This document shows, in pieces, positions 48,486 to 57,533 of a DNA stretch of 64,000 nt. The notes beneath the pieces are model-generated. The model made no database searches and was not told the DNA's origin. It worked only from the letters and a program-made list of their open reading frames with translations. The stretch comes from Methylobacterium aquaticum (lineage in GTDB: Bacteria; Pseudomonadota; Alphaproteobacteria; Rhizobiales; Beijerinckiaceae). Within the stretch, counting starts at the first letter, position 1, and the number at the start of each line of letters is the position of its first letter. The position numbers and the translations under genes are program-made. The stretch lies in contig NZ_CP043627.1 of assembly GCF_016804325.1 (NCBI RefSeq), positions 5,253,001 through 5,317,000 on the forward strand, given 5' to 3'.

Positions 48486-49538
48486 TCAGTGATGGCGCTG
48501 CGGGCCGGGGCTCGCGTCGGACGCCGTCCAGGGAGCGTCCGCGCGGCCGTAATGCCGGCGCTTCTCCGCGTACATCCGCGCATCCGCCCGGGCGATGGCG
48601 GCCCGGAGCGGCCCGTCGCCGGTCCAGGTCTCGGCGCCGAGGGCGGCGCTCAGCGGGGCGGGAATCACGCCGTCCGGCCCGGCGAGGCCGTCATGAGCCT
48701 CGACATGGGCCTCGATCGCCGCCCGGAGCCGCCGCACCAGCGCCGCGACCTCCTCCGGCCCGGTCCGGGGGAGCAGGATCACGAACTCGTCGCCGCCGAT
48801 CCGGGCGGTCCCGGCCGGGTGCGGGGCGTGGCGCAGCAGGAGGGCGGCGAAGGTGCGGATCAGGGCGTCGCCGGCCTCGTGGCCGAGACGGTCGTTGGTG
48901 GCCTTGAGCCCGTTGAGGTCCGCCACGATCACCGAGACGGGCGCGACGGCGCCGGCCTCGAACCGGTCGAGATCCGCCTCGTAGGCCGCCCGGTTGAGGA
49001 GGCCGGTCAGGGGATCGGTGAGGCCCAGGGATTCGAGGCGGGCCTCCTCGCGCCGGCGCTCGTCCTCGCGCTCGGTGATGTCCTCGATCGAGATCAGGTA
49101 GTTGGCCCAGCTGACCTCGGAGCCCGGCAGCAGCTGGCCGGCATAGCTCACGTCGATCACCCGCCCGCCGACGGTGCGGTTGCGGGTGACGAGCCGCGCC
49201 TGGGTCGCGCCGCCCCAGAGCTGGCACAGGACCTCGACGAAGGCCGCCGCCTGCGGATCGTTGAACAGCACCGGAATCTGGGCGAACAGCTCGGCCTCGT
49301 CCCGCGCCTCGTAGGTCACGAGGGTCCGGCGGTTGACCCGGACGATCCGGATCAGCGTCTGGCAGGTCAGCAGGTGCCCGGGATCGCGCAGCCAGTCGCG
49401 CAGGTCCGTCATGCCCTCGGCCGCCCATCCGTCGAGGCAGGTCTTCAGCGCACTGAGATCCTGCAGCCACAGCGAGGTCGGCGCGAGATCGAACAATTGC
49501 AGGGCGAGGTCGCCAGCCAGCGGCGCGGTCGGGATCAT
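48486..49538 (-). CDS. GGDEF-domain diguanylate cyclase with N-terminal PAS-like sensor
   Basis: Protein of 350 residues making c-di-GMP. No signal peptide or membrane helix is seen. The first ~165 residues form a PAS-like region ending YLISIEDITEREDERRREE. The GGDEF domain follows: DPLTGLLNRAAYEADL, DLNGLKATNDRLGHEAGD and the active site RIGGDEFVILLP. The RxxD product-inhibition site expected just before GGDEF is absent (PHPAGTARI instead), so feedback control may be lacking. It stands alone among catabolic genes. Confidence 0.88.
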   Translation of the reverse strand: MIPTAPLAGDLALQLFDLAPTSLWLQDLSALKTCLDGWAAEGMTDLRDWLRDPGHLLTCQTLIRIVRVNRRTLVTYEARDEAELFAQIPVLFNDPQAAAFVEVLCQLWGGATQARLVTRNRTVGGRVIDVSYAGQLLPGSEVSWANYLISIEDITEREDERRREEARLESLGLTDPLTGLLNRAAYEADLDRFEAGAVAPVSVIVADLNGLKATNDRLGHEAGDALIRTFAALLLRHAPHPAGTARIGGDEFVILLPRTGPEEVAALVRRLRAAIEAHVEAHDGLAGPDGVIPAPLSAALGAETWTGDGPLRAAIARADARMYAEKRRHYGRADAPWTASDASPGPQRHH

Positions 49539-49659
49539 CGAAACGGGATGCGTGAGCGGTCGGTCGAGCCTGAAGGCGGCCCGACCTGATATCGCATCGC
49601 GCGCCTGATGGAAGATTGAGCCGTTAGGCCTACATCGAACGGCCGGGATAACCCGGGCT

Positions 49660-50835
49660 TCAGCCTGCCGCGAAACGGTCGAGGGCGAAGGGCCGGAGGT
49701 CGATCCGGCTCCGCCCCTCGGTCATCACCTCGGCGGCGGCAGCGCCGATGCCGGCCGAGTGCTTGAAGCCGTGGCCGGAGCAGGCCGACACCACCAGGAC
49801 CCGCGACCGGTCCGGGTGCCGGTCGATGATGAAGCCCCGGTCGGGGGTGACGGTGTAGAGGCAGGCGGCGGCCCGCACGACCCGGGGGCTCGCCCCGGCG
49901 AGGCGCCCGGCGATGTGGCGCCGGTACATCTCGGCCGATTCCCCGGGGTGGACCGCCCGATCGACGGCGTCGGCGGTCGTCTCGTCCGCGTATTGCTCGG
50001 TCGCGACCTTGACGCTGGCCTCGCCGGCTTGCGGCGGGAAGCCGTAGAAGTAATCGGTATCCGTCGTGCCGTGCATCCAGATGTAGACCGGCGCGTCGGG
50101 TCCGTAGGCGCCGGTCTCGTCGAGGGCGTACCAGTGCAGGGTCTGGCGCTTCACGCCGAGCAGGCGGTCGAACGGCGTGCCGAGGAGCGGCGCGGTCCAG
50201 GCACCCGCCGACACCACCGCTTGCCCGGCGAGGAAGGACCCGGCCGAGGTCTCGACGCGCACGCCGTCGCCGTCCTGGACGATCGACCGGACCTCGATTC
50301 CGGTGCGGATCGCGGCGCCGAGCTCAGCGGCCCGTTTGAGCTGCGCGCCGATGCAGGCTTCGGGCCGGACATAGCCGCCGCCGGGCTCGTAATAGGCGAT
50401 CTCGCCGCCGTCGAGGCCGAGGAATTGCGGGAAGCGGCGCGCCACCTCGCGCCCGTCCAGCACCTCGTGCGGGATGTCGAAGTCGCAGGCCGCCGCGATG
50501 GAGTTGCGCACGAAGTCCGGCTTGCCGTGATGCGAGTTGGTGCCGCGGCCCGGCGCCATCACCAGGGCGCCGCAGGCGACGAGCAGGCTGTCCCCGGTCT
50601 CGGCCTCCAGCTCGCGCCAGATCCGGTGCGACTCGAGGACGAACGGCACGTAGTCGCGCCCCTCGCCGATCGCCTGCCGGGTGATGCGGGTCTCGCCGTG
50701 GCTCGATCCCATCGTGTGCGGAGGCGCGAACCGGTCGAGGCCGATCACCGACGCGCCCCGCTTCGCCAGCTGGTAGAGCGCCGCGCTGCCCATGGCCCCG
50801 AGGCCGATCACCAGGAAATCCGCCCGCTCGCTCAT
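49660..50835 (-). CDS. Monomeric sarcosine oxidase / N-methyl-amino-acid oxidase (SolA-like)
   Basis: Flavoprotein of 391 residues: FLVIGLGAMGSAALYQLAKRG binds FAD and FAPPHTMGSSHGETRITRQAIGEG is the signature of monomeric sarcosine oxidase and N-methyltryptophan oxidase. The covalent-flavin Cys region appears as AAACLYTVTPDRGFIIDRHP, and SACSGHGFKHSAGIGAAAAE closes the fold. It oxidises an N-methyl amino acid to the amino acid, formaldehyde and hydrogen peroxide, which the frmA-fghA pair could detoxify. Starts at 50835 or 50847. Last of a three-gene run with a TRAP binding protein and a 2-hydroxyacid dehydrogenase. Confidence 0.88.
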   Translation of the reverse strand: MSERADFLVIGLGAMGSAALYQLAKRGASVIGLDRFAPPHTMGSSHGETRITRQAIGEGRDYVPFVLESHRIWRELEAETGDSLLVACGALVMAPGRGTNSHHGKPDFVRNSIAAACDFDIPHEVLDGREVARRFPQFLGLDGGEIAYYEPGGGYVRPEACIGAQLKRAAELGAAIRTGIEVRSIVQDGDGVRVETSAGSFLAGQAVVSAGAWTAPLLGTPFDRLLGVKRQTLHWYALDETGAYGPDAPVYIWMHGTTDTDYFYGFPPQAGEASVKVATEQYADETTADAVDRAVHPGESAEMYRRHIAGRLAGASPRVVRAAACLYTVTPDRGFIIDRHPDRSRVLVVSACSGHGFKHSAGIGAAAAEVMTEGRSRIDLRPFALDRFAAG

Positions 50836-50871
50836 CCTCGCCGCCATGCCCCTCGCTTCGTGTCCCGCAGG

Positions 50872-50917
50872 CTGCCCTGCGGGCGACCGCGCGGCAAGGC
50901 GTCCGCCCGCAGGGCAG
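50872..50917. repeat. Intra-operon 14-bp perfect hairpin
   Basis: CTGCCCTGCGGGCG (50872-50885) pairs exactly with CGCCCGCAGGGCAG (50904-50917) around an 18-nt loop. It lies between the TRAP binding-protein gene and the oxidase gene. There is no T-run, so mRNA processing or stabilisation is likelier than termination. Confidence 0.6.
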
Positions 50918-50933
50918 GCTCGCTCCGGCCGCC

Positions 50934-51944
50934 TCAGACGCCGAGCGGGCCGGTATAGCGCTCGAGCGCGTGCCAGGCCTCGGCGCCGAAGCGGCTCTTC
51001 CACTCGGCGTAGTAGCCCGCCCGCTCCAGGGCGGCCCGGAACGGCGCACGGTCCGGGCTGGTGACCACGAGGCCCTTGGCGCGCAGCCGCGCCTCTCCTT
51101 GCGTGTTCATCTGGACGAAGGCCTGCCGCTGGCGCTCGACCGCGGCGTCGAAGTGGCGGCCGATCAGGGTGCGGGCCTCGTCCGGCAGGGCGTCCCAGGT
51201 CCGGCCATGGGCGAGGATCCACAGCCCGTCCCAGGAATGGCCGGTCCGCGCGAGATACTTCTGGACCTCGTAGACCCGCGTCGCCTCGATCTGCGGCAGC
51301 GAGTTCTCCATCCCGTCGGCCACCCGGGTCTGCAGGGCGGCGTAGGTCTCGGCGAGGTTGATGGTGGTCGGCGCGGCGCCGAGCGCCCGGAACAGCGAGG
51401 TCAGGAGCGGGCTCGGCGGCACCCTTATCTTGAGGCCCTGGAGATCGCCCACCGCCTCGACCGGCCGCGCGCCGGTGACCACGTCGCGAAACCCGTTGTC
51501 GACGACCCGGAAGGCCCTGAGCCCGAACTTCGACAAGGCCCCCCGGATGCGCTCGCTCAGCGGCCCGCCGTCGAGGGCGGCCCAGAGCGGCACGTAATCC
51601 GGGAAGGCGTAGGCCAGGCCCGGGATCCCGGCCAGCGGCGCCAGGGTCTGGAGCGAGCTCGCCGAGGTCAGGGTGAAGGCGATGGCGCCCGAGCGCAGCT
51701 GCGACTGCATGCTGAGCTCGCTGCCGAGCTGGCTGTCGGGATAGAGGGTGATGGCGATCCGGCCGTCGCTCTCGGCCCGGATCGCGTCGAGCGCCTCGAC
51801 GAGGCAGGTGGTGGCCGGATGCGCCTGCGGCATCGGCGAGCCCATGCTCAGCCGCAGCGTGTCGCCCCTTGCCCGGCGAAGGGGGAGGGGGCTCAGGAGC
51901 AGGCCCGCGCCCACACCCCGCACGATCGTCCTGCGCGTCGGCAT
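50934..51944 (-). CDS. TRAP transporter periplasmic binding protein (DctP family, orphan)
   Basis: Exported binding protein of 336 residues. The N-terminus TRRTIVRGVGAGLLL fits a twin-arginine signal. The DctP fold shows SMGSPMPQAHPATTCLVEAL, ITLYPDSQLGSELSMQSQLRSGAIAFTL, VDNGFRDVVTG, the carboxylate-binding arginine in LKIRVPPSPL and AETYAALQTRVADGMENS. The membrane subunits DctQ and DctM are not in the window, so it must use a partner elsewhere. The neighbouring oxidase and hydroxyacid dehydrogenase suggest an organic or N-methyl acid ligand. Confidence 0.88.
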   Translation of the reverse strand: MPTRRTIVRGVGAGLLLSPLPLRRARGDTLRLSMGSPMPQAHPATTCLVEALDAIRAESDGRIAITLYPDSQLGSELSMQSQLRSGAIAFTLTSASSLQTLAPLAGIPGLAYAFPDYVPLWAALDGGPLSERIRGALSKFGLRAFRVVDNGFRDVVTGARPVEAVGDLQGLKIRVPPSPLLTSLFRALGAAPTTINLAETYAALQTRVADGMENSLPQIEATRVYEVQKYLARTGHSWDGLWILAHGRTWDALPDEARTLIGRHFDAAVERQRQAFVQMNTQGEARLRAKGLVVTSPDRAPFRAALERAGYYAEWKSRFGAEAWHALERYTGPLGV

Positions 51945-52026
51945 CCCGTCCCCCCCGTCGCCGGTATCCGCCCGGCCTCGTCGCGACGGTACGCGGAGGG
52001 GCTTAGTTCTTACAACGGGCGGAGGG

Positions 52027-53049
52027 TTAGTCCGCCTGCGCCGTGGGGCGGCCCGAGGCCACGCCTCGCTCCCGCGGCCGCCGCGACCAGTTTTCCGCAT
52101 TCACCGCCCCTCGCGGCACCTCGCCCGCCAGGATGGCCCGGACCTGCGCCACCGTGTCGAAGGCCTGCGCCTCGACCGCCGGCGGCGTGAGGCCGCCGAC
52201 ATGCGGGGTGGCGACGACGTTCGGCAGCCGGGCGAGGTCGGGCGAGGGCATCTGGTCGGGGGCGCGGCCGACATCGAGGGCGGCGCCGGCGATCCGGCCC
52301 TCCCGCAGCGCCGCCGCGAGCGCCGCTTCGTCGACGAGGTTGCCGCGGGACAGGTTGATGAACACCGCGTCGCGCCGCATCCGCCCGAGGGCCGCCGCGT
52401 CGATCAGGTTCTCGGTCGCAGCATTGGCGACCGCCAGGCAGACGACGAAATCCGCTTCCGCCATCAGCGTCTCGAGCCCGACCTGCCGGACTCGCCCCGC
52501 CGGGACCGCGACGTGGGGATCGGCGACCAGCACCTCCATGCCGAGAGGGCCGGCGAGCGCCGCGAGATGCCGCCCGATCGCCCCGTAGCCGATGATGCCG
52601 AGCCGGCTGCCCGAGAGCTGGCGCCCCATCCGCACCTCCGGCGCCCGGCCGGCCCGGTAGTCCAGCACCGCCCGCGAGATGCCGCGCGACGCATCGATCA
52701 TGAAGCCGAGCGCCAGTTCGGTCACCGATTCGACGAAGCCCGGAGCGGCCTGCGTCACCAGCACGCCGGCCCGGCTCGCCGCCTCCACGTCGATGGTGCG
52801 GATGTCGACCGCGCAGCGCAGGAACGCCCGCAGCTGCGGCAGGCGGTCGAAGATCGCGGCGGGGCCGGCGGTGGCCCGGTCGGCGATCACGAGATCGACG
52901 CCGTGGGCGGCCGCCACGAGGGCGGCGGCATCGAGCGGGTCGTCCCCCTCGTGCAGGACGACCTCGGCGAGGTCGCGCAGGGCGGCGAGCGCGCGGGGCC
53001 CGTAATATGGCCCGCGGCTGCGCGGCGTGTGCGTCAGGAGCACTTTCAT
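52027..53049 (-). CDS. D-2-hydroxyacid dehydrogenase family protein
   Basis: NAD(P)-dependent dehydrogenase of 340 residues. NAD-binding LGIIGYGAIGRHLAALA, catalytic Arg in INLSRGNLVDE and catalytic His in TPHVGGLTPPA are present. The segment that normally carries the catalytic Glu (DVFxxEP) reads LDVGRAPDQMPS, with Asp near the expected place. It could reduce a 2-oxoacid or hydroxypyruvate/glyoxylate. First gene of the leftward trio with the TRAP binding protein and the N-methyl oxidase. Confidence 0.82.
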   Translation of the reverse strand: MKVLLTHTPRSRGPYYGPRALAALRDLAEVVLHEGDDPLDAAALVAAAHGVDLVIADRATAGPAAIFDRLPQLRAFLRCAVDIRTIDVEAASRAGVLVTQAAPGFVESVTELALGFMIDASRGISRAVLDYRAGRAPEVRMGRQLSGSRLGIIGYGAIGRHLAALAGPLGMEVLVADPHVAVPAGRVRQVGLETLMAEADFVVCLAVANAATENLIDAAALGRMRRDAVFINLSRGNLVDEAALAAALREGRIAGAALDVGRAPDQMPSPDLARLPNVVATPHVGGLTPPAVEAQAFDTVAQVRAILAGEVPRGAVNAENWSRRPRERGVASGRPTAQAD

Positions 53050-53159
53050 CGTCGGTTCCCTTCGTCGCCGGATAGCGGGTCCGAGGAAACGGGCCCGCAG
53101 GCAGGGTCTTGCGTGCGTCACGCATCATCGGCTTCTTGACGAAGATTCTGCCCGCCGGG

Positions 53160-53672
53160 ATGGCTCCAGTGAATCCTCGTTCCCTGTCTCTGGCCGAGCG
53201 CCTTGAGGCCAACGCGATCCTCGACCGCCTCGTCGCCGAGGAACCGACCTTCCCGGACGAGGAGGCGCGCCGCCTGATCGCGCTCCTTCCCGCGCGGGCA
53301 CCCCGCCGCTTCACCCTGAATCTCGGCCTGCACCGCCCGGGCTCGACATCCCGCGGCCATGCCGCCGGGCACGGCGACGTGGAACTGGAGGAGCCGGGCG
53401 AGACCACGACCTGGTCGAGCGATTCCCGGCCCATCCTCCGGATCGGCGGCTACGAGGTCACCCATGTCCCCGGCACGATCGAGATCGCCCTGATCTGGTC
53501 GGAGACCCGGCTCGACCGGTCCGGCCAGTCCTGCACCCTGGTCTACGACATCGTCACGGGCACGCCGCAGGAGATGCGGATCGCCCGGCAGGCGCCGATC
53601 GGGTTCTTCGGACTTCAGTTCGCGACCGTGCGGTTCGTGCCCTGGAAGACGCCGCGGGCGGCTGGGCCGTGA
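53160..53672 (+). CDS. Hypothetical protein
   Basis: A 170-residue protein of unknown function without signal or membrane segment. It starts with a helical part (LSLAERLEANAILDRLVAEEPTFPDEEARRLIALL) and continues as probable beta sheet (FTLNLGLHRPG, ILRIGGYEVTHVPGTIEIALIWSETR, CTLVYDIVTG). Codon use is as in neighbouring genes. ATG 53160 is chosen, although a TTG at 53109 would add 17 residues; neither has a strong ribosome site. It diverges from the hydroxyacid dehydrogenase gene. Confidence 0.5.
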   Translation: MAPVNPRSLSLAERLEANAILDRLVAEEPTFPDEEARRLIALLPARAPRRFTLNLGLHRPGSTSRGHAAGHGDVELEEPGETTTWSSDSRPILRIGGYEVTHVPGTIEIALIWSETRLDRSGQSCTLVYDIVTGTPQEMRIARQAPIGFFGLQFATVRFVPWKTPRAAGP

Positions 53673-54097
53673 AGAGCCCTTCGAGCGGGCCGACCGGAGT
53701 GAAACCCTCGACGTCTCCGTCAGATTGATCGGCGCAACCGCTCGAACAGGCTCGCGGGGTCCGGTGCGCCCATGGACCGCCCCGTCGTGGGTGGTCGGTC
53801 GGTCCTCCGTTTGCTTTGGGCCGACCTGCGACAGGGCGCACCGCGAAAACGACACGAAGGCGCAGACCGGCAAGATGGTGTCGCTTTTTCACAAGTCTCA
53901 CTTTTGATCTGAATCAAAGTGCATGTCGGGTCTCAGAATCTGGAATTCTGACGATGAAATGCCAGTCGAATACTGTCATTCTTCGACATCTTATCGTGCG
54001 ATTTCAAATATTATTCAAATTTGGATACGTCTCAAGACAAGCCGCAAACCATAACACAAATCCGAAAAAACCCTCGCCCCGCGAAGGAGGAGACCGC
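53673..54097. other. Upstream region of the MHS transporter
   Basis: A 425-bp non-coding stretch, GC-rich until about 53880 and then clearly AT-rich to 54070. It contains the FNR-type box at 53904-53917 and T-rich promoter-like sequence near 53985-54020. No gene is supported. Confidence 0.6.
53904..53917. promoter_or_regulatory. FNR/FixK-type box
   Basis: TTGATCTGAATCAA is a perfect match to the FNR/FixK/Anr consensus TTGAT-N4-ATCAA, extended by near-symmetrical flanks (CACTT before, AGTG after). It lies about 180 bp before the MHS transporter start and suggests oxygen- or redox-dependent control. Confidence 0.7.
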
Positions 54098-55579
54098 ATG
54101 CTGTCGACACATGTCGAGCCCGAACAGTCGTGGCAGGCGTCGGATTGCGTCGTCACCGAGCCATCCACGATCAAGCGGGCGATCACGGCGGCGTCGGTCG
54201 GGAACATCACCGAATGGTATGATTTCGGCGTCTACGCCTATTTCGAGCCGACGATCCAAAAAGTCTTCTTCTCGAACCTGTCGCACACGATGGGCCAGAT
54301 CGCGACCTTCGGGCTGTTCGCGGTCTCGTTCCTGATCCGGCCGGTCGGCGGCCTGTTCTTCGGCTTCCTGGCCGACCGCATCGGCCGCAACCGGGTGCTC
54401 GCCGCCACGATGATCCTGATGGCGGTCGGGACCTGCGCGATCGGCTGCATCCCGAGCCAGGAGAGCATCGGCATCCTGGCGCCGCTGCTGCTGCTCTGCG
54501 CCCGCCTCGTCCAGGGCTTCTCCACCGGCGGCGAGTACGGCAACGCGATGACCTTCATCGCCGAATACGCCCCCGACCGCCGCCGCGGCTTCCTCGGCAG
54601 CTGGCTCGAATTCGGCACCTTCACCGGGTACCTGCTCGGGGCGATCGTGGTGACGGCGGCCCATGGCGCGCTCTCCGAGGAGCAGCTGCTCTCCTGGGGC
54701 TGGCGCATCCCGTTCTTCCTCGCCCTGCCGCTCGGCCTCGTCGGCGTCTACCTGCGGACCCGGCTCGCCGAGACGCCCGCCTTCGCGGCCCTCGAACAGG
54801 AGGCCGACGAGCGCGAGAAGGCGCAGCGCGTCGGCCAGACGATGAAGGATCTGCTCGGCCTGTGGCCCTACCTCCTCGTCTGCATGGGCCTGGCGCTGGC
54901 CTGGAACGTGCCGAACTACATGCTGACCTCCTACATGCCGACCTACGTCACCCAGACCCTGCCGATGATGCAGCAGGCCGGCGGGATGTCGGCGACGGCC
55001 TCGGAGGTCCTTCAGATCGTCGTGATGGTGATCGCGCTCCTGTCGATCCCGCTGATCGGCGCGCTGTCCGACCGCTTCGGCCGCAAGCCCTTCGTGCTCG
55101 CCGGGTCGGTCGGCCTCGTGGTGCTCGCCTACCCGATGATCCTGCTGATCCGCAGCCAGAGCGAGGTCCACGCCTTCCTCGGGCTCCTGATCATGGGCCT
55201 CCTGCTGATCTGCTTCAGCGCCACGATGCCCTCGACGCTCCCGGCCCTGTTTCCGACGCGGCTGCGCGCCAGCGGCCTGTCGGTGGCCTTCAACGTCTCG
55301 GTCTCGCTGTTTGCCGGGACGACCTCGGTGGTCGTCGGCTCCCTGGTGGCGCTGACCGGCGACCTGAACTGGCCGGCCTATTACCTGGCCCTCGCGGGCC
55401 TCGTCGGCACGGTGTCGATCCTGGCGATCCGCGAGCCCGGCGGCGCGACGATGTGGGGCTCGCCGCCGGCGGCAGAGAGCCCGGAGGAGGCCCACGACCT
55501 GATCGCGTCCCTCCCCGCCGCGGCGCCGGAATCGGGAGGGGTGGCGGCGGTCGCGCCCGGGGGCGGCCGGGTGGCTTGA
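54098..55579 (+). CDS. MFS transporter, metabolite:proton symporter (MHS) family
   Basis: Inner-membrane symporter of 493 residues related to ProP, KgtP, ShiA and CitA. The family signatures are NITEWYDFGVYAYFEPTI in helix 1, loop 2-3 GFLADRIGRNRVL, RLVQGFSTGGEYGNAMTFIAEYAP in helix 4 to 5, and ALSDRFGRKPFVLAG in the second half. GGAGGAG precedes the ATG at 54098. The N- and C-terminal cytoplasmic tails are long. Likely substrate is an organic acid or compatible solute; an FNR-type box lies upstream. Convergent with the dehydratase gene. Confidence 0.9.
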   Translation: MLSTHVEPEQSWQASDCVVTEPSTIKRAITAASVGNITEWYDFGVYAYFEPTIQKVFFSNLSHTMGQIATFGLFAVSFLIRPVGGLFFGFLADRIGRNRVLAATMILMAVGTCAIGCIPSQESIGILAPLLLLCARLVQGFSTGGEYGNAMTFIAEYAPDRRRGFLGSWLEFGTFTGYLLGAIVVTAAHGALSEEQLLSWGWRIPFFLALPLGLVGVYLRTRLAETPAFAALEQEADEREKAQRVGQTMKDLLGLWPYLLVCMGLALAWNVPNYMLTSYMPTYVTQTLPMMQQAGGMSATASEVLQIVVMVIALLSIPLIGALSDRFGRKPFVLAGSVGLVVLAYPMILLIRSQSEVHAFLGLLIMGLLLICFSATMPSTLPALFPTRLRASGLSVAFNVSVSLFAGTTSVVVGSLVALTGDLNWPAYYLALAGLVGTVSILAIREPGGATMWGSPPAAESPEEAHDLIASLPAAAPESGGVAAVAPGGGRVA

Positions 55580-55676
55580 GCGACCCGACGGGCATCCCCC
55601 CGCCGCGTCACGGCCGTAGCCCGCAGAGGGGGAAAGGTTCGCGCGCCCCGCCTTTTTTCGGAATCCGCCCCGGCGA

Positions 55677-57377
55677 TCACCCCTCCCGCCGCATGAAGTC
55701 GAAGTCGCAGCCTTCGTCGGCCTGGGTGACGGTGTCGTGGAACAGGCGGGCATAGCCGCGGGCCGCCCAGTCGGGGCGCGCCGGGGCGTCGAGGGCGGCG
55801 GCCCGGGCCGCCAGCTCGGCCTCGTCCAACAGGAGGTCGATGCGCCGGCCCTCGACGTCGAGCCGGATGCGGTCGCCGGTGCGAACCAGGGCGAGGGGCC
55901 CGCCCACCGCCGACTCGGGCGTGACGTGCAGCACGATGGTGCCGAAGGCGGTGCCGCTCATCCGGGCATCGGAGATCCGCACCATGTCCTTGACGCCGGC
56001 CCGCGCCAGCTTCTTCGGGATCGGCAGGTAGCCGGCCTCCGGCATGCCCGGCGCCCCCTTCGGCCCGGCATTGCGCAGGACCAGCACGTCGTCCGCCGCC
56101 ACGTCGAGGTCGGGATCGTCGATCCGCGCCGCCATGTCGGGGATCGAGTCGAACACCACCGCCCGCCCCTCGTGCTGGAGCAGGCGCGGCGTCGCCGCCG
56201 AATGCTTGATGAGCGCGCCGCGGGGCGCGAGGTTGCCGGTGAGCACCGCCATGGCGCCGACCGGCTTGATCGGCTGCTTGGGCGAGCGGATCACGGTCTG
56301 GCCCGGCACGTCCTCGGCATCGGCCACCACCTCGCGCAGGGTCCGGCCTGTGATGGTCGGAGCATCGAGATCGATCAGGTCGCCGAGTTCGGCGAGCAGC
56401 TTCGGCACGCCGCCGGCATGGTGGAAATGCTCCATGTAATGGTCGCCCGAGGGCTTGAGGTCGACGAGCACCGGCACCTCCCGGCCGATCGCGTCGAGGC
56501 TCGCGAGGTCGAGGTCGATGCCCGCCCGGTTCGCCATGGCGGTGAGGTGGATCACCCCGTTGGTCGAGCCGCCGATCGCCTGCATGACCACCTGCGCGTT
56601 GCGGATCGAGGCCTTGGTCATGATCTGGCTCGGGCGCGGGCCGCCGGTCTTCGCCATCGCGGCGGCAACGGCGCCGCTCGCCTCGGCGAGGCGGATCCGC
56701 TCGGCGTGAGGGGCCGGAATCGTGCCGGCCATGGGGAGCGCCAGCCCCATCGCCTCGATCATGCAGGCCATGGTCGAGGCGGTGCCCATCACCATGCAGG
56801 TGCCGACGGACGGTGCGAGGCGCCCGTTGACGACCTCGATCTCCTGCTCGTCGATCTCGCCGGCCCGGTGCGCCCCCCAGAGGCGGCGGCAATCGGTGCA
56901 GGCGCCGAGCACCTCGCCGCGGTGATGACCGACCACCATCGGCCCGACCGGGATCACCACGGTCGGGAGGTCGACGGAGGCCGCCGCCATCACCTGCGCC
57001 GGCAGGGTCTTGTCGCAGCCGCCGATCACGATCACCGCGTCCATCGGCTGGGCCCGGATCATCTCCTCGGTGTCCATCGCCATCAGGTTGCGCAGGTACA
57101 TCGAGGTCGGGTGGGCGAAGCTCTCGTGGATCGAGATCGTCGGGAACACCATCGGCATCGCACCGGCCAGCATCACCCCGCGCTTGGCCGCCTCAATCAG
57201 CTGCGCGGCGTTGCCGTGGCAGGGATTGTAGTCGGAGGCGGTGTTGGTGATGCCGACGATCGGCCGGTCGAGGGCGTCGTCGGAATAGCCCGCCGCCTTG
57301 ATGAAGGCCTTGCGCAGGAACAGCGAGAAGCCCGCATCCCCGTAGCTGGTCAGTCCCTTGCGCAGCCCCTTGGCCAT
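55677..57377 (-). CDS. IlvD/Edd-family dehydratase (sugar-acid dehydratase type)
   Basis: Iron-sulfur dehydratase of 566 residues. Cluster cysteines lie in DYNPCHGN, VIGGCDKTLPAQ and GACTDCRRLW; the ADARMSGT-like ISDARMSGTAFG and VGGPLALVRTGDRI are C-terminal active-site motifs. The sequence resembles L-arabonate/pentonate dehydratases more than biosynthetic dihydroxyacid dehydratase, since isoleucine-valine genes are absent nearby. With the MHS transporter facing it, a sugar-acid catabolic role is plausible. ATG at 57377. Confidence 0.87.
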   Translation of the reverse strand: MAKGLRKGLTSYGDAGFSLFLRKAFIKAAGYSDDALDRPIVGITNTASDYNPCHGNAAQLIEAAKRGVMLAGAMPMVFPTISIHESFAHPTSMYLRNLMAMDTEEMIRAQPMDAVIVIGGCDKTLPAQVMAAASVDLPTVVIPVGPMVVGHHRGEVLGACTDCRRLWGAHRAGEIDEQEIEVVNGRLAPSVGTCMVMGTASTMACMIEAMGLALPMAGTIPAPHAERIRLAEASGAVAAAMAKTGGPRPSQIMTKASIRNAQVVMQAIGGSTNGVIHLTAMANRAGIDLDLASLDAIGREVPVLVDLKPSGDHYMEHFHHAGGVPKLLAELGDLIDLDAPTITGRTLREVVADAEDVPGQTVIRSPKQPIKPVGAMAVLTGNLAPRGALIKHSAATPRLLQHEGRAVVFDSIPDMAARIDDPDLDVAADDVLVLRNAGPKGAPGMPEAGYLPIPKKLARAGVKDMVRISDARMSGTAFGTIVLHVTPESAVGGPLALVRTGDRIRLDVEGRRIDLLLDEAELAARAAALDAPARPDWAARGYARLFHDTVTQADEGCDFDFMRREG

Positions 57378-57533
57378 GGTCGTCTCCCTCCCGGTCTACT
57401 CGTTGCGGTCGGTTCTACGGCCGGGGGGAGGCGTGTCAACGAAGCCTCCCGCGATGGACCTCTCCCCGTCCCGCCGCCGGCCCCTTGCCCCGGCGGGGCC
57501 GGGCGCCCTACCGTGCGTCCGCGCGCGGGAAGG

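Noticed and set aside
55737..57533. Long plus-strand frame opposite the IlvD/Edd gene leading into the small exported protein
   Set aside because: Antisense shadow; the exported protein begins near 57534 with its own signal peptide.
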